Numbered from the stretch's first letter, positions 47,443-59,739 are shown. The stretch: 64,000 nt of DNA from Cephalopachus bancanus (GCA_027257055.1 JAPVLO010000233.1:310001-374000), one strand, 5' to 3'. Numbers and translations: made by a program. The notes: a model not told the origin generated them from the sequence alone.

Positions 47443-47524
47443 GCAGTTGACCCCATAGAAGTAAAAAGCAGAACACGATACTAGAGGCTAGGAAAAGTTG
47501 GGGGATGGAGGAAAAGATTTATTA

Positions 47525-48062
47525 CAGCAGGAGTCCCAACCTCTGGGGCACAGTCTGGTCCATGGCCCGTTAGGAACTGGGCCTCACAGAAGGAGGTGAG
47601 CAGCGATGAGTGAGTGAAGCTTCATCTGGTCCATGAACTCCTAGAAATTTACACCAGGCGGCTCAAGTTCTTGGATTCTGAAGTTCGAATACAATATTGC
47701 ATTAAGAGTAGGGTCTGAGGACCCTCCATATTGCTCTCCAAGGGGCACTCCCCATTGCTCACATTACCCTCTGAGCTCCACTCCTGTCAAGTCAGTGGCA
47801 GCATTAGATTCTCATAGGAGTACAAACCCATTTGTGACTGTGCCTGCCAGGAATCTAGGTTGCACGCTCCTTCTGAGAATCTAACGCCTAATGATCTGAG
47901 GTGGAGCTGAGGCAGTGGTGCTAGTGCCGGGGGAGGGGCTGCAAATACAGATTAACATGAGCAGTGAGGTTGGACTGCACCTCCCCTGCCTTCCCTTGTC
48001 CATGGAAAAATTATCTTCCACAGAACTGATCCCTGATGCCAAAAAGGTTGGGCCATTGTGTT
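47525..48062 (+). mobile_element. hAT-type non-autonomous element, copy 1
   Basis: The ends form inverted repeats: CAGGAGTCCCAACCTCTGGGG at the left and CCAAAAAGGTTGGGCCATTG at the right. The interior has GTCCATGGCCCGTTAGGAACTGG and GTCCATGGAAAAATTATCTTCC. It matches the element at 49540-50575 in opposite orientation. Confidence 0.8.
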
Positions 48063-48278
48063 GAAGGATACAAAACTACAGCTGGACAGCAGGAATAAGC
48101 TCTAGTGTTTCATACCATAGTAGGATGACCATAGTTAATAATACATAGTTTCAGTGCAGACGTAGCCATCCATGTTTTTCCCCCAAATGTTTCTGATTGG
48201 CAGTTGGTTGAACCCATAGATGGGGAACTCACCAATATGAAGAGCTGGATGTACTTTTTTATTTTATTTATTTATTTA

Positions 48279-48560
48279 TTGAGTTGGAGTCTCACTCTGT
48301 TGCCCAGACTGGAATGCAATGGCCGCTCCCGGCCACTGCAGCCTTGACCTGCTGGGCTCCGGCAATCCTTCCGCCTCAGCCTTCCAAGTAGCTGGAATTA
48401 CAGGCACGCGCTACCACGCCCTGCTAATTTTTAAAAAAATTTATTGTAGAGATGAGGTCTTGCCAAGTTGCCCAGGTGGGTCTCGAACCCGTGGGCTCAG
48501 GCAATCCACTCACCTCGGCCTCCCAAAGCACGGGATTACAGGCTGAGCCCCCAGCCCGCC
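48279..48560 (-). repeat. Dimeric SINE, minus
   Basis: It starts TTATTGAGTTGGAGTCTCACTC and ends GAGCCCCCAGCCCG. Confidence 0.92.
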
Positions 48561-48592
48561 CTACTTTTTTGTTTTATTTTATTTCTTTCTTT

Positions 48593-48885
48593 CTTTTTTT
48601 TTTTTTTGAGTTGGAGTCTCACTCTGTCGCCCAGACTGGAGTGCAGTGGCCGCTCCCGGCCACCGCAGCCTCGCCTGCTGGGCTCCAGTGATCCTTCCGC
48701 CTCAGCCTTCCGAGAAGCCAGAATTACAGGCATGCGCTACCACGCCTTGCTGATTTTTTGATTTATTGTAGAGATGAGGTCTCGCTGCCCAGGCGGGTCT
48801 CGAACCCGCGGGCTCAGGCAATCCACTCACCTCAGCCTCCCAAAGGCACGGGATTACAGGCTGAGCCACCAAGCCGGCTTACTTT
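48593..48885 (-). repeat. SINE, short-left-arm subfamily, minus
   Basis: It has a T(14) head, compact junction GGTCTCGCTGCCCAGGCGGG, and ends GAGCCACCAAGCCGGC. Confidence 0.94.
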
Positions 48886-49539
48886 TTTATTTTTGATGAT
48901 GAACACGGATGAAAAGACTGGAGGGCTGGGAAAATCTGTGCTTCTGTTGCTACATCTTTCCTTTTCTAATCCTTCATTTGATCGTAATGTAGTAGAACGT
49001 CAACAGAATGTCTTGTACCCCGGGCTGACTTCACCCGGTTTGTTGGGTTCCACCAGAGCTCCTGCATACAAATGTGTTCATATGTACTTTCAGAGACATC
49101 TGTCTGATTTTGGTCTATGTGCCACCGCCGTGCCCCCAAATAATGATACATAGTTTCAAATAGCTAGAAGAATATTGGATGTTTCCAACACAAAGAAATG
49201 ATAAATATTTGAGATGATGGATGTGCTAATTACCCTGTTTGGATCACTATACATTATATGTATCCAAACATCTTTATGGACTCTGTGAATACTTGTCAGT
49301 TATTATTTGTCAATTAAAAAAAAAAGGATCTCAACTAGAAGAGATGGTGACAGAGAAGGAAGTATCTGCCAGGAAACTGATCTGTAAGTGGATGTGGTTA
49401 TCTATTCATCTGTTGAATTCTAGCCACTCTTTTTCTGTGACCTCAAATATGAAACAAAGTAGCAAAAAGATCAATGACAGATTTGGGTAGAATCACTGTA
49501 TGAACAGCCTGCATGGAAAAATGGTTGGGGGTGTGTTTT

Positions 49540-50575
49540 AGAATAGTGGTCTCCAACCTTTTTGGCATCAGGGACTAGTTTCACAGGAGACAATTCTTCC
49601 ACAGGCCGAGGGAAGGGGGAGGGATGGTTTCGGGATGACTCAAGTGCATAATATTTATTGTGCACTTTATTTCTGTTATTATTACATTATAATATATAAT
49701 GAAATAGTTAAACAACTCACCATAAAAAAAGAAGAATGGGCCAGCTTGGTGGCTCAGCCTGTAATCCCAGCACTTTGGGAGGCCAAGGCGAGTGAACTGC
49801 CTGAGCCCACGGGTCCGAAACCAGCCCAGGCAACTTGGCACGACTTTGTCTCCATAATAAATTAAAAAAAAAAAAATAGCCGAGCATAGTAGCACGTGCC
49901 TGTAGTTCCGGCTACTTGGAAGGCTGAGGCAGAAGGATCGCCCGCACTCAGCAGGTTGACGCTGGGGTGGCTGTGAGTGTGCCACTGCACTCCAGCCTGA
50001 GTGACAGAGTGAGACTCTGACTCAAAAAAAAAAAGAAGAATGGCTGGAAGTGGTAAATAAAATAATGGGCAGGCCACAGGCCACACACAGACTAAAATAA
50101 CTGTCAGTTTCTGACTTAAAGCCCGCCATCAGATGCAACTGTGCAATTGACATACGTCAACTCACTTGCCACTCATTGATAGGGTTTTGATGTATGTGAG
50201 CAACTGATTTATGACAGTTTCCGTGCAGTCAAACCTCACAGCTCACATTAACCTGTATTTGCAGTCACTTCCCAGTGCTGGCATCACCGCCTCAGCTCCA
50301 CCTCAGATCATCAGGCATTCAATTCTCATAAGGAGTGTCCAACTTAGATCCCACACATGTACAGTTCACAGTAGGGTTTTGTGCTCCTGTGAAAATCTAA
50401 TGTTGCCACTGATCTGACAGGAGGTGGAGCTCAGGTGGTTATGCGAGCAATGGGGAGTGGCTGTAAATACACATGAAGCTTCGCTTGCTTGCCTGCTGTA
50501 TGGCCTGTTTCCTAACAGGCTACCCCATACCAGTCTGTGGCCTGGTGGTTGGGGACCCCTGCTAAAGATGACACT
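49540..50575 (-). mobile_element. hAT-type non-autonomous element, copy 2, split by a SINE
   Basis: On the plus strand the left end is GTGGTCTCCAACCTTTTTGGC and the right end is CTGGTGGTTGGGGACCCCTG, complementary to the ends of copy 1. It holds TCACAGGAGACAATTCTTCC and TAACAGGCTACCCCATACCAG. It is longer than copy 1 because of a SINE (49737-50036). Confidence 0.82.
49737..50036 (+). repeat. Dimeric SINE inside hAT copy 2
   Basis: It starts TGGGCCAGCTTGGTGGCTCAG and has the long junction and an A(11) tail. A short AAGAAGAATGG direct repeat flanks it. Confidence 0.93.
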
Positions 50576-51422
50576 CTGCTATATTCAGTGGTAAGTTTCT
50601 CCTAGTTCAGTGTCGTTCAATGTTTGCTGGATATTCAAATGATTTGGCAGACCCTGGTCTGAGTTTACCAACCTAGTCTCTAGATGAATCAACTTAAGGG
50701 AATCTGCGTTTGTGACAATCACTTTGGGGTAATTCTTAGGTCCGAGAACCCTGAAAGCGGTGTTTCAATCCTGGCAGTGGATTAGAACAACCTGAAGAAC
50801 CTTAAACAGTACTGGAATTTGAGCACAGCTTTGGACCCATTAAGCCAATAAAGAGGAAGCTTGGGTATTGGGGGTTTTATGTTTCCCCATGTGACTTAAT
50901 ATGCAGCTGGGGTTTCAAACTCATTGCCTGTGCTCTGATTCTTACAAGTGAGATTCCATTCCTGACTCGCCAAGACAGAAGAGTGTCCTATTTTTTTCTT
51001 AGGGGCTTTAAATACCATGTGTATGTCTTTACCCAGACTTTCTCTGCAACAGCATACTTGCATATTCACCTGTTGATTCACTGTCTTGTCTTGGATGTCT
51101 AATGGGCATCTCAAAGTTAACATGTCTGAAGACTAAATCTTGAGTTCCACCTCCCAAACATGCACTTCCTTATCTGTCAATGGCAGCCTCATTCTTCCAG
51201 TTTTTGGGCCAAACTTGGGAGACTCCCATGTTCACACGTCATCAGCAAGCCCTGTCAGCTCTACCTTGGTAATATTTCACCTCCTTGGCTACTACCCTAG
51301 CCAAGCCAGCATCATCTGGTGACTGTACCATTCTCACAGCCGCCTATCTGGCCTTCCAGCCTCTGCCCATCTGTAGTCTATTCTGCACATAGCAGTCAGG
51401 GTGACTTTGTGTTGTTGCTGTT

Positions 51423-51735
51423 GTTTTTTTTTTTTTTTTTTTTTTTTGAGTTGGAGTCTTACTCTGTTGCCCAGGCTGGAGGGCAGTGGCACACTCATGG
51501 TCACTGCATCCTTGACCTGATGGGCTCAGAAAATCCTTCCTCCTCAGCCTCTGGTGTAGCTGGGACTACAGGTGCACACCACCACACCTGGCTAATTTTT
51601 TTGATTTATTGTAGAGACGAGGTCTCGCTATGTTGCCCAGGCTGGTCTCGAACTCCTGGGCTCAGGCAATTCTCTCACCTTGGCCTTCCAAAATTCTGGG
51701 ATTACTACAGGCACAAGCCACTACACCTGGTCCAG
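51423..51735 (-). repeat. Dimeric SINE, minus
   Basis: It has a T(25) head and ends AAGCCACTACACCTGGTCC. Confidence 0.9.
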
Positions 51736-51739
51736 CATG

Positions 51740-52170
51740 ATCCTTTTTTAAGAAAAATTATTTTTATCTTAGTAAAACATATATAACATTACCTTTTTTT
51801 TTTTTTTTTTTGAGTTGGAGTTTCACTCTGTCGCCCAGACTGGAGTGCAGTGGCCGCTCCTGGTCACTGCAGCCTCGACCTGATGGGCTCCGGTGACCCT
51901 TCTGCCTCAGCCTTTTGAGTAGCCAGAATTACAGGTGCGTGCTACCATGTCCGGCTAACTTTTTATTTATTGTAGAGATGAGGTCTCACCAAGTTGCCCA
52001 GGCGGGTCTCGAACCTGTGGGCTCAGGCAATCCACTCACCTCAGCCTCCCAAAGCATGGGATTACAGGCTGAGCCACCGAGCCCGGCTGAATTTTACCAT
52101 TTTTAAGTACATAGTTTATTGGAATTAAGTACATTCACAATCTTATGTGATTACCACCATAGAACTTTTA
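51740..52170 (-). mobile_element. Old L1 3' scrap split by a SINE
   Basis: AAAATTATTTTTATCTTAGTAAAAC ... before and CATTTTTAAGTACATAGTTTATTGG ... TGTGATTACCACCAT after the SINE at 51794-52090 read as one old L1 3' end. Similar scraps lie near 52735-52790 and 56970-57090. Confidence 0.55.
51794..52090 (-). repeat. Dimeric SINE, minus
   Basis: It has a T(18) head and the long junction CACCAAGTTGCCCAGGCGGG, and ends GAGCCACCGAGCCCGGC. Confidence 0.93.
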
Positions 52171-53212
52171 GTTCCCGGCCGTTTTCATCATTTCTGAATA
52201 ATTCTTTTAAAATAAGTTAAAGCACATCACTGCTCTATTCCCAGACGTCCAGTGGCTTTCTGTCTCACTCAGCAGAGGAGTCCTTTCTGTGGCCCACAGA
52301 GCCCTTTCGGCCGTCCTCTCCTCTCATTATTACTTGGTCCCTGTATTGGTTGGACCAACAAAGTGATCCCGCTCCTGCCTCCAGATCCTTGCACGTTTTT
52401 CCTGGGCTGGAATGCTTTTTCCATTAGCTAAACATGTTGTATCCCTACTTCATTCCTAAAACAGCCCCAGGGTGCCCTACTCTCTATCCCTGTTTTATTG
52501 TCTTTTATGACACTCAGCATCACCTGACATAGACAAGCATGTCTTCCCTCACTAAAATGTACGAGCCCCCGTGAGAACAGGGAACACATCTGTTTTGATA
52601 ACTGTCACATCCTCTAAAACAGTGCCTAGCCCACAATGGGCACGCAATAAGTATTTGCTGGAGAAAATATCTTGACTTGTGATAGGTATTCGAAATTAAC
52701 CGATCCAAAGTTAATGTGCTGAAAACTTTAAAAACCAGCTTTATTGAGATGTCATGAACACCCCATAATATTCACCTGTGGGCACTCGTTTGATGTTAAG
52801 GCAGGTATTTGGAAGCAGGTGTAAGCTATGGATCTAAGAAGCCTGGAAGTACTCTTATTCATTCTAGAATTCTACAATTCACTGAAAAGATCAATGTTTG
52901 TTAGGATTTTTAACCAGAAGAGCCTTACAACCTGTCTGTGTGTGCACTACCCACAGTCACAAGCATCTTTATTTCACATCTGCATGAACACATTTTCTAA
53001 ATGTCTCACCTATTGGTGGGAATAAGACATTCACATGTCTCTAAAATGTATGTTTTTTTCCCTAAAACACTGTATTTGGAGACTGTGCTTTTAATCAAGT
53101 TATGTCTATCCTATCTGGACAATTTTTCCCACCTGCACTCCAGGGAGAGGAGGTGAAGAAATGGAGGAAAAGGTAGAAGAAATCTTTCACGTGAACGCAT
53201 CTTCTTTTTTGA

Positions 53213-53500
53213 TTCCTGTAATCTCAGCACTTTGGGAGGCAGAGGCCAGAGGATTGCCTGAGTTCAGGGGCTTGAGATTGGCCTGGGCAACTTGACAAGA
53301 CTTCGTCTCTACACATGCCTGTAGTTCCAGCTTCGTCTACTGGCACATGCCTGTAGTTCCAGCTACTTGGAAGGCTGAGGAAGAAGGATTGTCTGAGTCC
53401 AGCAGGTCGAGGCTGTGGTGGCCGTGAGCAGCATGCCACTGAACTCCAGCCTGGGCAACAGAGTGAGACTCCAACTCAAAAAAAGAAAAGAAAAGAAAAA
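53213..53500 (+). repeat. SINE with internal rearrangement, plus
   Basis: It starts within the left arm (CCTGTAATCTCAGCACTTTGG). The segment CACATGCCTGTAGTTCCAGCT is repeated at about 53315 and 53343, an internal tandem duplication of about 28 bases. The tail is AAAAGAAAAGAAAAG. Confidence 0.88.
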
Positions 53501-53579
53501 AGACAAAACCCATTATTTCCTATGACTACAGTTTAATATGCCAGATTACAATGCACTGTTGAAATTCTTTCCTTTTAAA

Positions 53580-53875
53580 AAATTATTGAGTTGTGGTCTC
53601 ATTCTGTCACCCAGGCTGGAGTGCAGTGGCACAATCATGGCTCATTGCAGCCTTGTCAACCTCCTGGACTCAGGTGATCCTTCTGCCTCAGCCTCCCAGT
53701 AGCTGGGACTACAGGTACATGCCACCACACCTGGCTTTTTTTTTTTTTTTTTGTAGAGATGAGGTCTCGCTATGTTGCCTAGGCTGGTGTTGAAGTCCTG
53801 GGCTCAAGCAATCCTCTTGTCCTAGCCTCTCAAAGTGTTGGGATTACAGGCATGAGGCACCATGCCTGGCTTTCC
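53580..53875 (-). repeat. Older Alu-type SINE, minus
   Basis: It starts TTATTGAGTTGTGGTCTCATTC and ends GAGGCACCATGCCTGGC. It keeps the older CTCATTGCAGCC right arm. Confidence 0.88.
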
Positions 53876-54160
53876 TTTTTTTTTTTTTTTTGAGGTGGAG
53901 TCTCACTCTGTCGCCCAGACTGGAGTGCAGTGGCCGCTCCTGGCCAACGCAGCCTCGACCTGCTGGGCTCCGGTGATCCTTCTGCCTCAGCCTTCCAAGT
54001 AGCCGGAATTACAGGCATGCGCTACCACACCCGGCTGATTTTTTGTAGAGATGAGGTCTCGCTGCCCAGGCAGGTCTCGAACCCGCGGGCTCAGGCAATC
54101 CACTCACCTCAGCCTCCCAAAGGCGCGGGATTATAGGCTGAGCCACCGAGCCCGGCTATG
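53876..54160 (-). repeat. SINE, short-left-arm subfamily, minus, abutting an older SINE
   Basis: It has a T(17) head and the compact junction, and ends GAGCCACCGAGCCCGGC. The linker is also shortened (GATTTTTTGTAGAG). TGGCTTTCCTTTTTT on both sides is its target-site duplication. Confidence 0.95.
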
Positions 54161-54984
54161 GCTTTCCTTTTTTTAAAGAGGAAAATCATCACAGTGCTTC
54201 TCTGCCGGTTCACAGGGCCTGGTGGAAAATTCATTCACGGCAAATCAGTCCTTCTTACTGTGGCTCCCAACAAAACTCTGAAAGTTGGTTACTGTGGTTA
54301 CCCACAGAAACCTTTATTTTACAAGGCATTTTTCAGAGGGAGGTGATTCAGTTGTTTTCTACAAATCACAGCAAATAATCATTTAGGTAAGTTGAAAAAA
54401 TTAATCACCAGAATATGTTTATAGCAATCTGGAAACATTTAAAAATAGATTAGTAGTTGTATCTGTGATGACAAAAAATTCTGGATTAGACTCCCAATGC
54501 AGGATACTCCTGGAAAATTACCCCTAATGATTCAGTAGTTGTATGCTGGCCAAGCAAGTTGTATTTGCTAGTCCAAGCACAATATGAGTCAGAAGACAGT
54601 ATAAATTAGATTGTTGCAACTCTCTCTGCATGCTCCTGTTTTTCTAGTGGGGGTAGAGAATAGATAGGTGTTGGTCACAGAATGGAAACTTCTCCTGGTT
54701 TTTTCTGCTCATTTCAGACTCTAAATCTTAAAGACAATAACCTAATGATAGGTCACTCTTTTCCGATTTTGCTCTTTGGTTGGTTACAGAGAGCACTGGT
54801 TGAAGATCACAGTCTGGTTGGTGTCCACTTTCAAAAATGTTATACTTACGTCCAGTTCACAGGGCCGTGCACTGCATGATCCCCATGGGTACCATTCATA
54901 GCATACATGTGAATGGTGCCCTTTGGGGTTTTCACTGTGGCAACCCACACGCAAAGCTTCATGTGTGTTCAAGCAAACATTTTT

Positions 54985-55117
54985 TTTCTTTTTTATTGTA
55001 GAGACGAGGTCTCACCAATTTACCTGGTCTGGTCTCGAACCTGTGGGCTTAGGCAATCCACTCGCCTCAGCCTCCCAAAGTGCTGGGATTACAGGCTGAG
55101 CCACTGAACCCGGTCTG
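54985..55117 (-). repeat. SINE left-arm fragment, minus
   Basis: It starts TTTTTTATTGTAGAGACGAGG and ends GAGCCACTGAACCCGGTC. It lies close to where the FRY 3' UTR should end. Its TTTATT supplies an AATAAA on the minus strand at about 55000. Confidence 0.85.
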
Positions 55118-55119
55118 AA

Positions 55120-56328
55120 GGCAAACATTTTCATTAAACAGAAATAAAATCCATGGTCAACATGTATTTTGTCTTTTTTTTTTTAGTCTAAAGAAAATTC
55201 TGAACAGAATATCAATTAAGATGACATCACAAAACTTTAAATGTATTTACAGAGTGAATAAGTTACATAGATAAACTTTGAATATGTTCTGATGTGCAAC
55301 AAGTTCACATGCACACATCTAACGTTTGACAGCATTAGGTTTAAGGAGAGAACTTAAGGATGGCCCTTTGCATATATATTACAAATAAAATATGACATTT
55401 CTTAAGAAACAAAGCAACAACTCATGTTTTACCTTTATGATTCTACTTCCAGCTATCCAAATGGATATTAAAAGATGCATGCGCGACAGGTGAAAATACT
55501 TGGAATTTATATCGTGAATAATCTTTCTCTACAAAATGGCAAAATTAATTAAAATGAACACTCATCCTTCTGTAGTATAAATATACTCATAAAAGCAACC
55601 TTCTAGTAAAAAGCAGCCAAGATCCTTAAAAAGCATCTACCCAGACCACTTTTGGTGCAAAGAGACCCAGGGCCTTCGGAAACAGTAGCCTAGCAACATA
55701 AGAAAGGTAATTCGTAGCAGCTCCTTTTAGTTACAGTCATTGTACTCAAATTACAGTGTACATTAAATTGGAGTCCATTTACAATTCCCTTTTCGCAGAC
55801 ACAGGCTGTCAGCTTTGGACCGTCTTACAGTTCTCAGTGGCCAGCTTCATTCTGCCTGCCTCTTTCTCAGCCCACCAAAAAAAGAAAAAGAACAAGGTTC
55901 TGTAGAAGGGAAAAGGGAAGAATGTACAAGTTTTAGAATATAAATTTTTTTTTTTTTTTAGCAAAGAAAACATTGCACTTTTGCCAATCTAAAATCGTTT
56001 CTAGAAAGGAAGGTACTTGTTCAGTGTCGTCGGCTTTGGTATGCAATGGAAGTCACTTCTTCAGTAGTGAGTTGCATATGCTCAGTCACACGTTGGTGCC
56101 ACACAGCATGACGGGTGGAGTCTGTCCCCGGAGGTTCCCAGCTACCTCGGTTCTTATAGTATTGCTGCACGTGGGAAGTTCTGCCATCCTCTTGAGAAAA
56201 AGCCCTACAGGTAACAAGAGGGAGAACAGTCTGTCCAAGCCTTTTGAAGGCTGAGAAGACACTGAATGACTTCGCCCCAGCATGGCAGCACCGCCAGCCT
56301 GGAGCCCAGGGCGGGTGGGAGGCTCCTG
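55120..56328 (-). other. FRY: FRY 3' UTR (far end uncertain)
   Basis: The sequence is unique-looking, with no interspersed repeat between 55120 and 56328, which fits a constrained 3' UTR. I found no canonical AATAAA on the minus strand until the SINE piece near 55000, so the polyadenylation point is unresolved. Confidence 0.6.
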
Positions 56329-56628
<300 letters not shown>

Positions 56629-56672
56629 TCACGAAGTTGGGAGGCTATGAGTCTTTGTTCATAGAAGAATAT

Positions 56673-56955
56673 TCCTAGGCCGGATGCGGTGGCTCATGCC
56701 TATAATCCCAACACTTTGGGAGGCAGAGGCAAGAGGATTTCCTGAGTCCAGGAGTTTGAGACCCAGTCTGGGCAGCATGGCGAGACCTCATCTATACCAT
56801 AAATCAAAGCATAGCCTTACTTCCAGTTCCAGCAACTTGGAAGGCTGAGGTAGAAGGATTGCCTTAGCCCAGCAAGTCAAGGCTGTGGTGGCTGTGGTCG
56901 TGCCACTGCACTTCAGCCTGGGTGATAGTGTGAGACTCTGGCTCAAAAAAAATCC
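56673..56955 (+). repeat. Dimeric SINE, plus
   Basis: It starts AGGCCGGATGCGGTGGCTCATG and ends GAGACTCTGGCTC plus A(8). Confidence 0.9.
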
Positions 56956-57162
56956 TTTCTCCTTTTTTTTTCAAAAGGCTTTATTGAGATATAATTCTCA
57001 TACCACATAATTCACTCATCTAAAGTATACAATTCAGTAGGTTTTGGTATATTCAGAGTTGTGCAAACACCACTGTAATCAATTTTGGAATAATGAATAT
57101 TGTTTTGATAAAATATCAAAACACATGTAATACATAAAAGTAACAGAATGGAATATGATACT

Positions 57163-57757
57163 TTTTTGGTTTTGAGTCAGGGTCTCACTTTGTTGCCCAG
57201 GCTGGAGTACAGTGGCACAAATTACAGCTTATGCGGCCTTGACCTCCTGGGATGAGGCAATCCTTCCACCTCAGCCTCCAGGTTAGCTAAGACTACAGGC
57301 ACATGCCACCATGCCTGGCTAAGTTTCTTATTTTTTTTTTTTTGAGTTGGAGTCTCACTCTGTTGCCCAGACTGGAGTGCAGTGGCCGCTCCCGGCCACT
57401 GCAGCCTCAACAACCTGCTGGGCTCCGGCGATCCTTCTGCCTCAGCCTTCCAGGTAGCTGGAACTACAGGCGCACACTACCACGCCTGGCTAATTTTTGA
57501 TTTATGTAGAGATGAGGTCTCGCCAAGTTGCCCAGGCGGGTCTCGAACCCACGGGCTCAGGCAATCCACTCACCTCAGTCTCCCAAAGGCCAGGATTACA
57601 GGCTGAGCCACTGAGCCTGGCTTGGTTTCTGATTTTTTGTAGAGATGAGGTCTCGCTATGTTGACTAGGCTGGACTTGCACTCCTGAGCTCAAGCAGTCC
57701 TCCTGCCTCAGCCTTCCAAAGTGCTGGGATTACAGGTGCACGCCACCACACCTGGCG
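57163..57757 (-). repeat. Older Alu-type SINE split by a younger SINE
   Basis: The right arm and linker are at 57163-57327 (GGTTTTGAGTCAGGGTCTCAC to GCCTGGCTAAGTTTCT). The left arm is at 57623-57757 (TTTCTGATTTTTTGTAGAG to CACACCTGGCG). Confidence 0.9.
57328..57622 (-). repeat. Dimeric SINE nested in the older SINE
   Basis: It has a T(13) head and the long junction CGCCAAGTTGCCCAGGCGGG, and ends GAGCCACTGAGCCTGGC. GTTTCT on both sides is a short target-site duplication. Confidence 0.93.
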
Positions 57758-58115
57758 CAATGTGATATCCTTCAAACATTTACCTCATTTGCTATGTCAT
57801 TCTGATTCCAATGCAAAAACAGTATCAAATGGTAAGGAAAAATACCCCAAAATGATGGCATTGAAATGTTAATTTAAAATTACATAAAGGGATATTTTGA
57901 AGTCGTCAGGGATGACAAATAACCAGAACCGACACCAATACTTCTAGTGAGTAAGTCCTGAAAGCTGAGTGTTTCCGGCATGGCAACAATAAAGGTCTGA
58001 GAAGAGACATAGAACGTACCTAGACATGCCTTCCACAGTAAGCTAGTCCCAAGGCAGGACAGAGTCATGACAGTGTGCATTCCTGTAACCACCTCTAAAA
58101 GAAACGGCAGAGTCA

Positions 58116-58355
<240 letters not shown>

Positions 58356-58407
58356 TTAAATATAAGGAGAATTTTACATACTTAAAGGAAGGAAGTTTAA
58401 TTGCATG

Positions 58408-58541
58408 GGCCGGGTGCCTCATGCCTGTAATCCAAGCACTTTGGGAGGCTAAAGTGGGAGGATTGCTTGGGGTCAGGATTTCAAGACCAGCCTGGGTAAC
58501 GTAGTAAGACATAGTCTCTACCAAAAAAAAAAAAAAAAAAA
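58408..58541 (+). repeat. Alu-type SINE left monomer, plus
   Basis: It starts GGGCCGGGTGCCTCATGCC and ends directly in an A(18) tail after the left arm. It is either a free left-monomer (FLAM-like) or a truncated copy. Confidence 0.85.
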
Positions 58542-58839
58542 CTATATAAAAATTCTTTTGATTGCATGGGTCTGCTGAAGCACAAGCCTAATAATACCTT
58601 AGTAAATTAAAATAGGACAGGTGACACAGTACTGCAGATGACACGTAGAGGGAATTGGGGGGATGTATGCACTGGATAGCTTTGTGTCAGCAGCCAGGAT
58701 TATCACCTTGTAGACAAGATTAAAACTTAAAATGTTTTCTATTTGAGTAGAAATGGCATATATGCATTGATTGTCTCAGGATAAAAATAAAAATAAAGGG
58801 CATGCATGCAGAGAGAAAGTACACAAGACAACAGGCCCA

Positions 58840-59050
58840 AGAGCTAGCTAGATCTGAGTTTGAATCCTGATTCTGCAATATACTCTGGGAACACAGACAC
58901 ATAATAGATCTTTTTATGTGCCTTAGTTTTCTCATCTGTGAGACAAAATATTATTCGCCTCACAGGTTTATTTTAAAAATTAAAAGAAGTAGGGTCCATA
59001 AAATGTTTAGTAAAGTTTGGCACCTAAGAGCTCCATAAATATCAAGACCA
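58840..59050 (+). repeat. MIR-type ancient SINE, plus
   Basis: The order 'CTAGATCTGAGTTTGAATCCTG ... CCTTAGTTTTCTCATCTGTGAGAC ... TTTAGTAAAGTTTGGCACC' is the forward MIR layout. Confidence 0.8.
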
Positions 59051-59324
59051 CGGACGCTGTTGTAACAAGGTTTTCTTCTTGTTTGTTCTATGCCATGGAA
59101 AGAGATTGAAGACACAATTTTGAGCAGCAGGAGGAATAATCTTAAAGTATGTTAATGCTACAGAGGTAAAAGATATTTTCCCTTAAAGTTAACTGGAACC
59201 CATCGATCCAGTGTTCAAAAGTAAATTGTAAGTGAAAACCTATGTCTCTTCTGAGTTTCCCCCAATATACTATGGAACACAACTCTTTTGCTAGTTGATC
59301 TCAAGAGTTTTAAAAAATTAACAG

Positions 59325-59620
59325 AGGCCAAGCACAGTGGCTCAAGCCTGTAATCCCAGTACTTTGGGAGGTTGAGGCGAGAGGACTGCCTGAGCCCAGA
59401 GGTTCGAGATCAGCCTGGGCAACTTGGTGAGACTGCGTCTCTACAATATATCCAAAAAAATTTAGCCAGGCATGGTAGCGTGCACCTGTAGTTCCAGCTA
59501 CTTGAAAGGCTGAGGCAGAAGGATTGCCTGAGTCCAGCAAGTCGACACTGGGATGGCTATGAGCATGCCCTCCAGCCAGGGTGACGTAGTAAGACTCTGA
59601 CTCAAAAAAAAAAAAAAAAC
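59325..59620 (+). repeat. Dimeric SINE, plus
   Basis: It starts GGCCAAGCACAGTGGCTCAAG and ends GACTCTGACTC with A(16). Confidence 0.9.
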
Positions 59621-59739
59621 AACATGAAATTAAAGGGTTTTCCCCTTTTTAATCAGTTGACAACGCCTGTTTTTTTTGGCAAGGTATTTATTCCACATCT
59701 TTATTTCTCTTCCTTGCCAGCTCACTCATACCAGCTATA

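Larger units (their letters stand above)
46735..49330 (+). mobile_element. LINE-1 3' part split by a hAT element and SINEs
   Basis: L1 text starts near 46735 (TGACTGTACTATTTTACATTCCC) and runs to about 47120. It reappears at 47443-47520 and 48062-48140. It ends with the typical L1 3' UTR and A tail at 49145-49330 (AATAGCTAGAAGAATATTGGATG ... TCAATTAAAAAAAAA). Insertions inside it are a SINE (47124), a hAT-like element (47525), and SINEs at 48279 and 48593. A piece at 48150-48255 looks like a separate pogo-like scrap. Confidence 0.75.
41426..55000. other. ZAR1L-FRY intergenic interval (tail-to-tail)
   Basis: About 13.6 kb with no gene that I can support, against about 7 kb between the same genes in human from memory. 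It is packed with interspersed repeats: at least a dozen SINEs, LINE-1 pieces, two copies of a hAT-like element, MER5-like elements and an unclassified ancient repeat. Stretches at 48900-49130, 50590-51400, 52200-53200 and 54180-54980 contain nothing I recognise with confidence. Confidence 0.8.
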
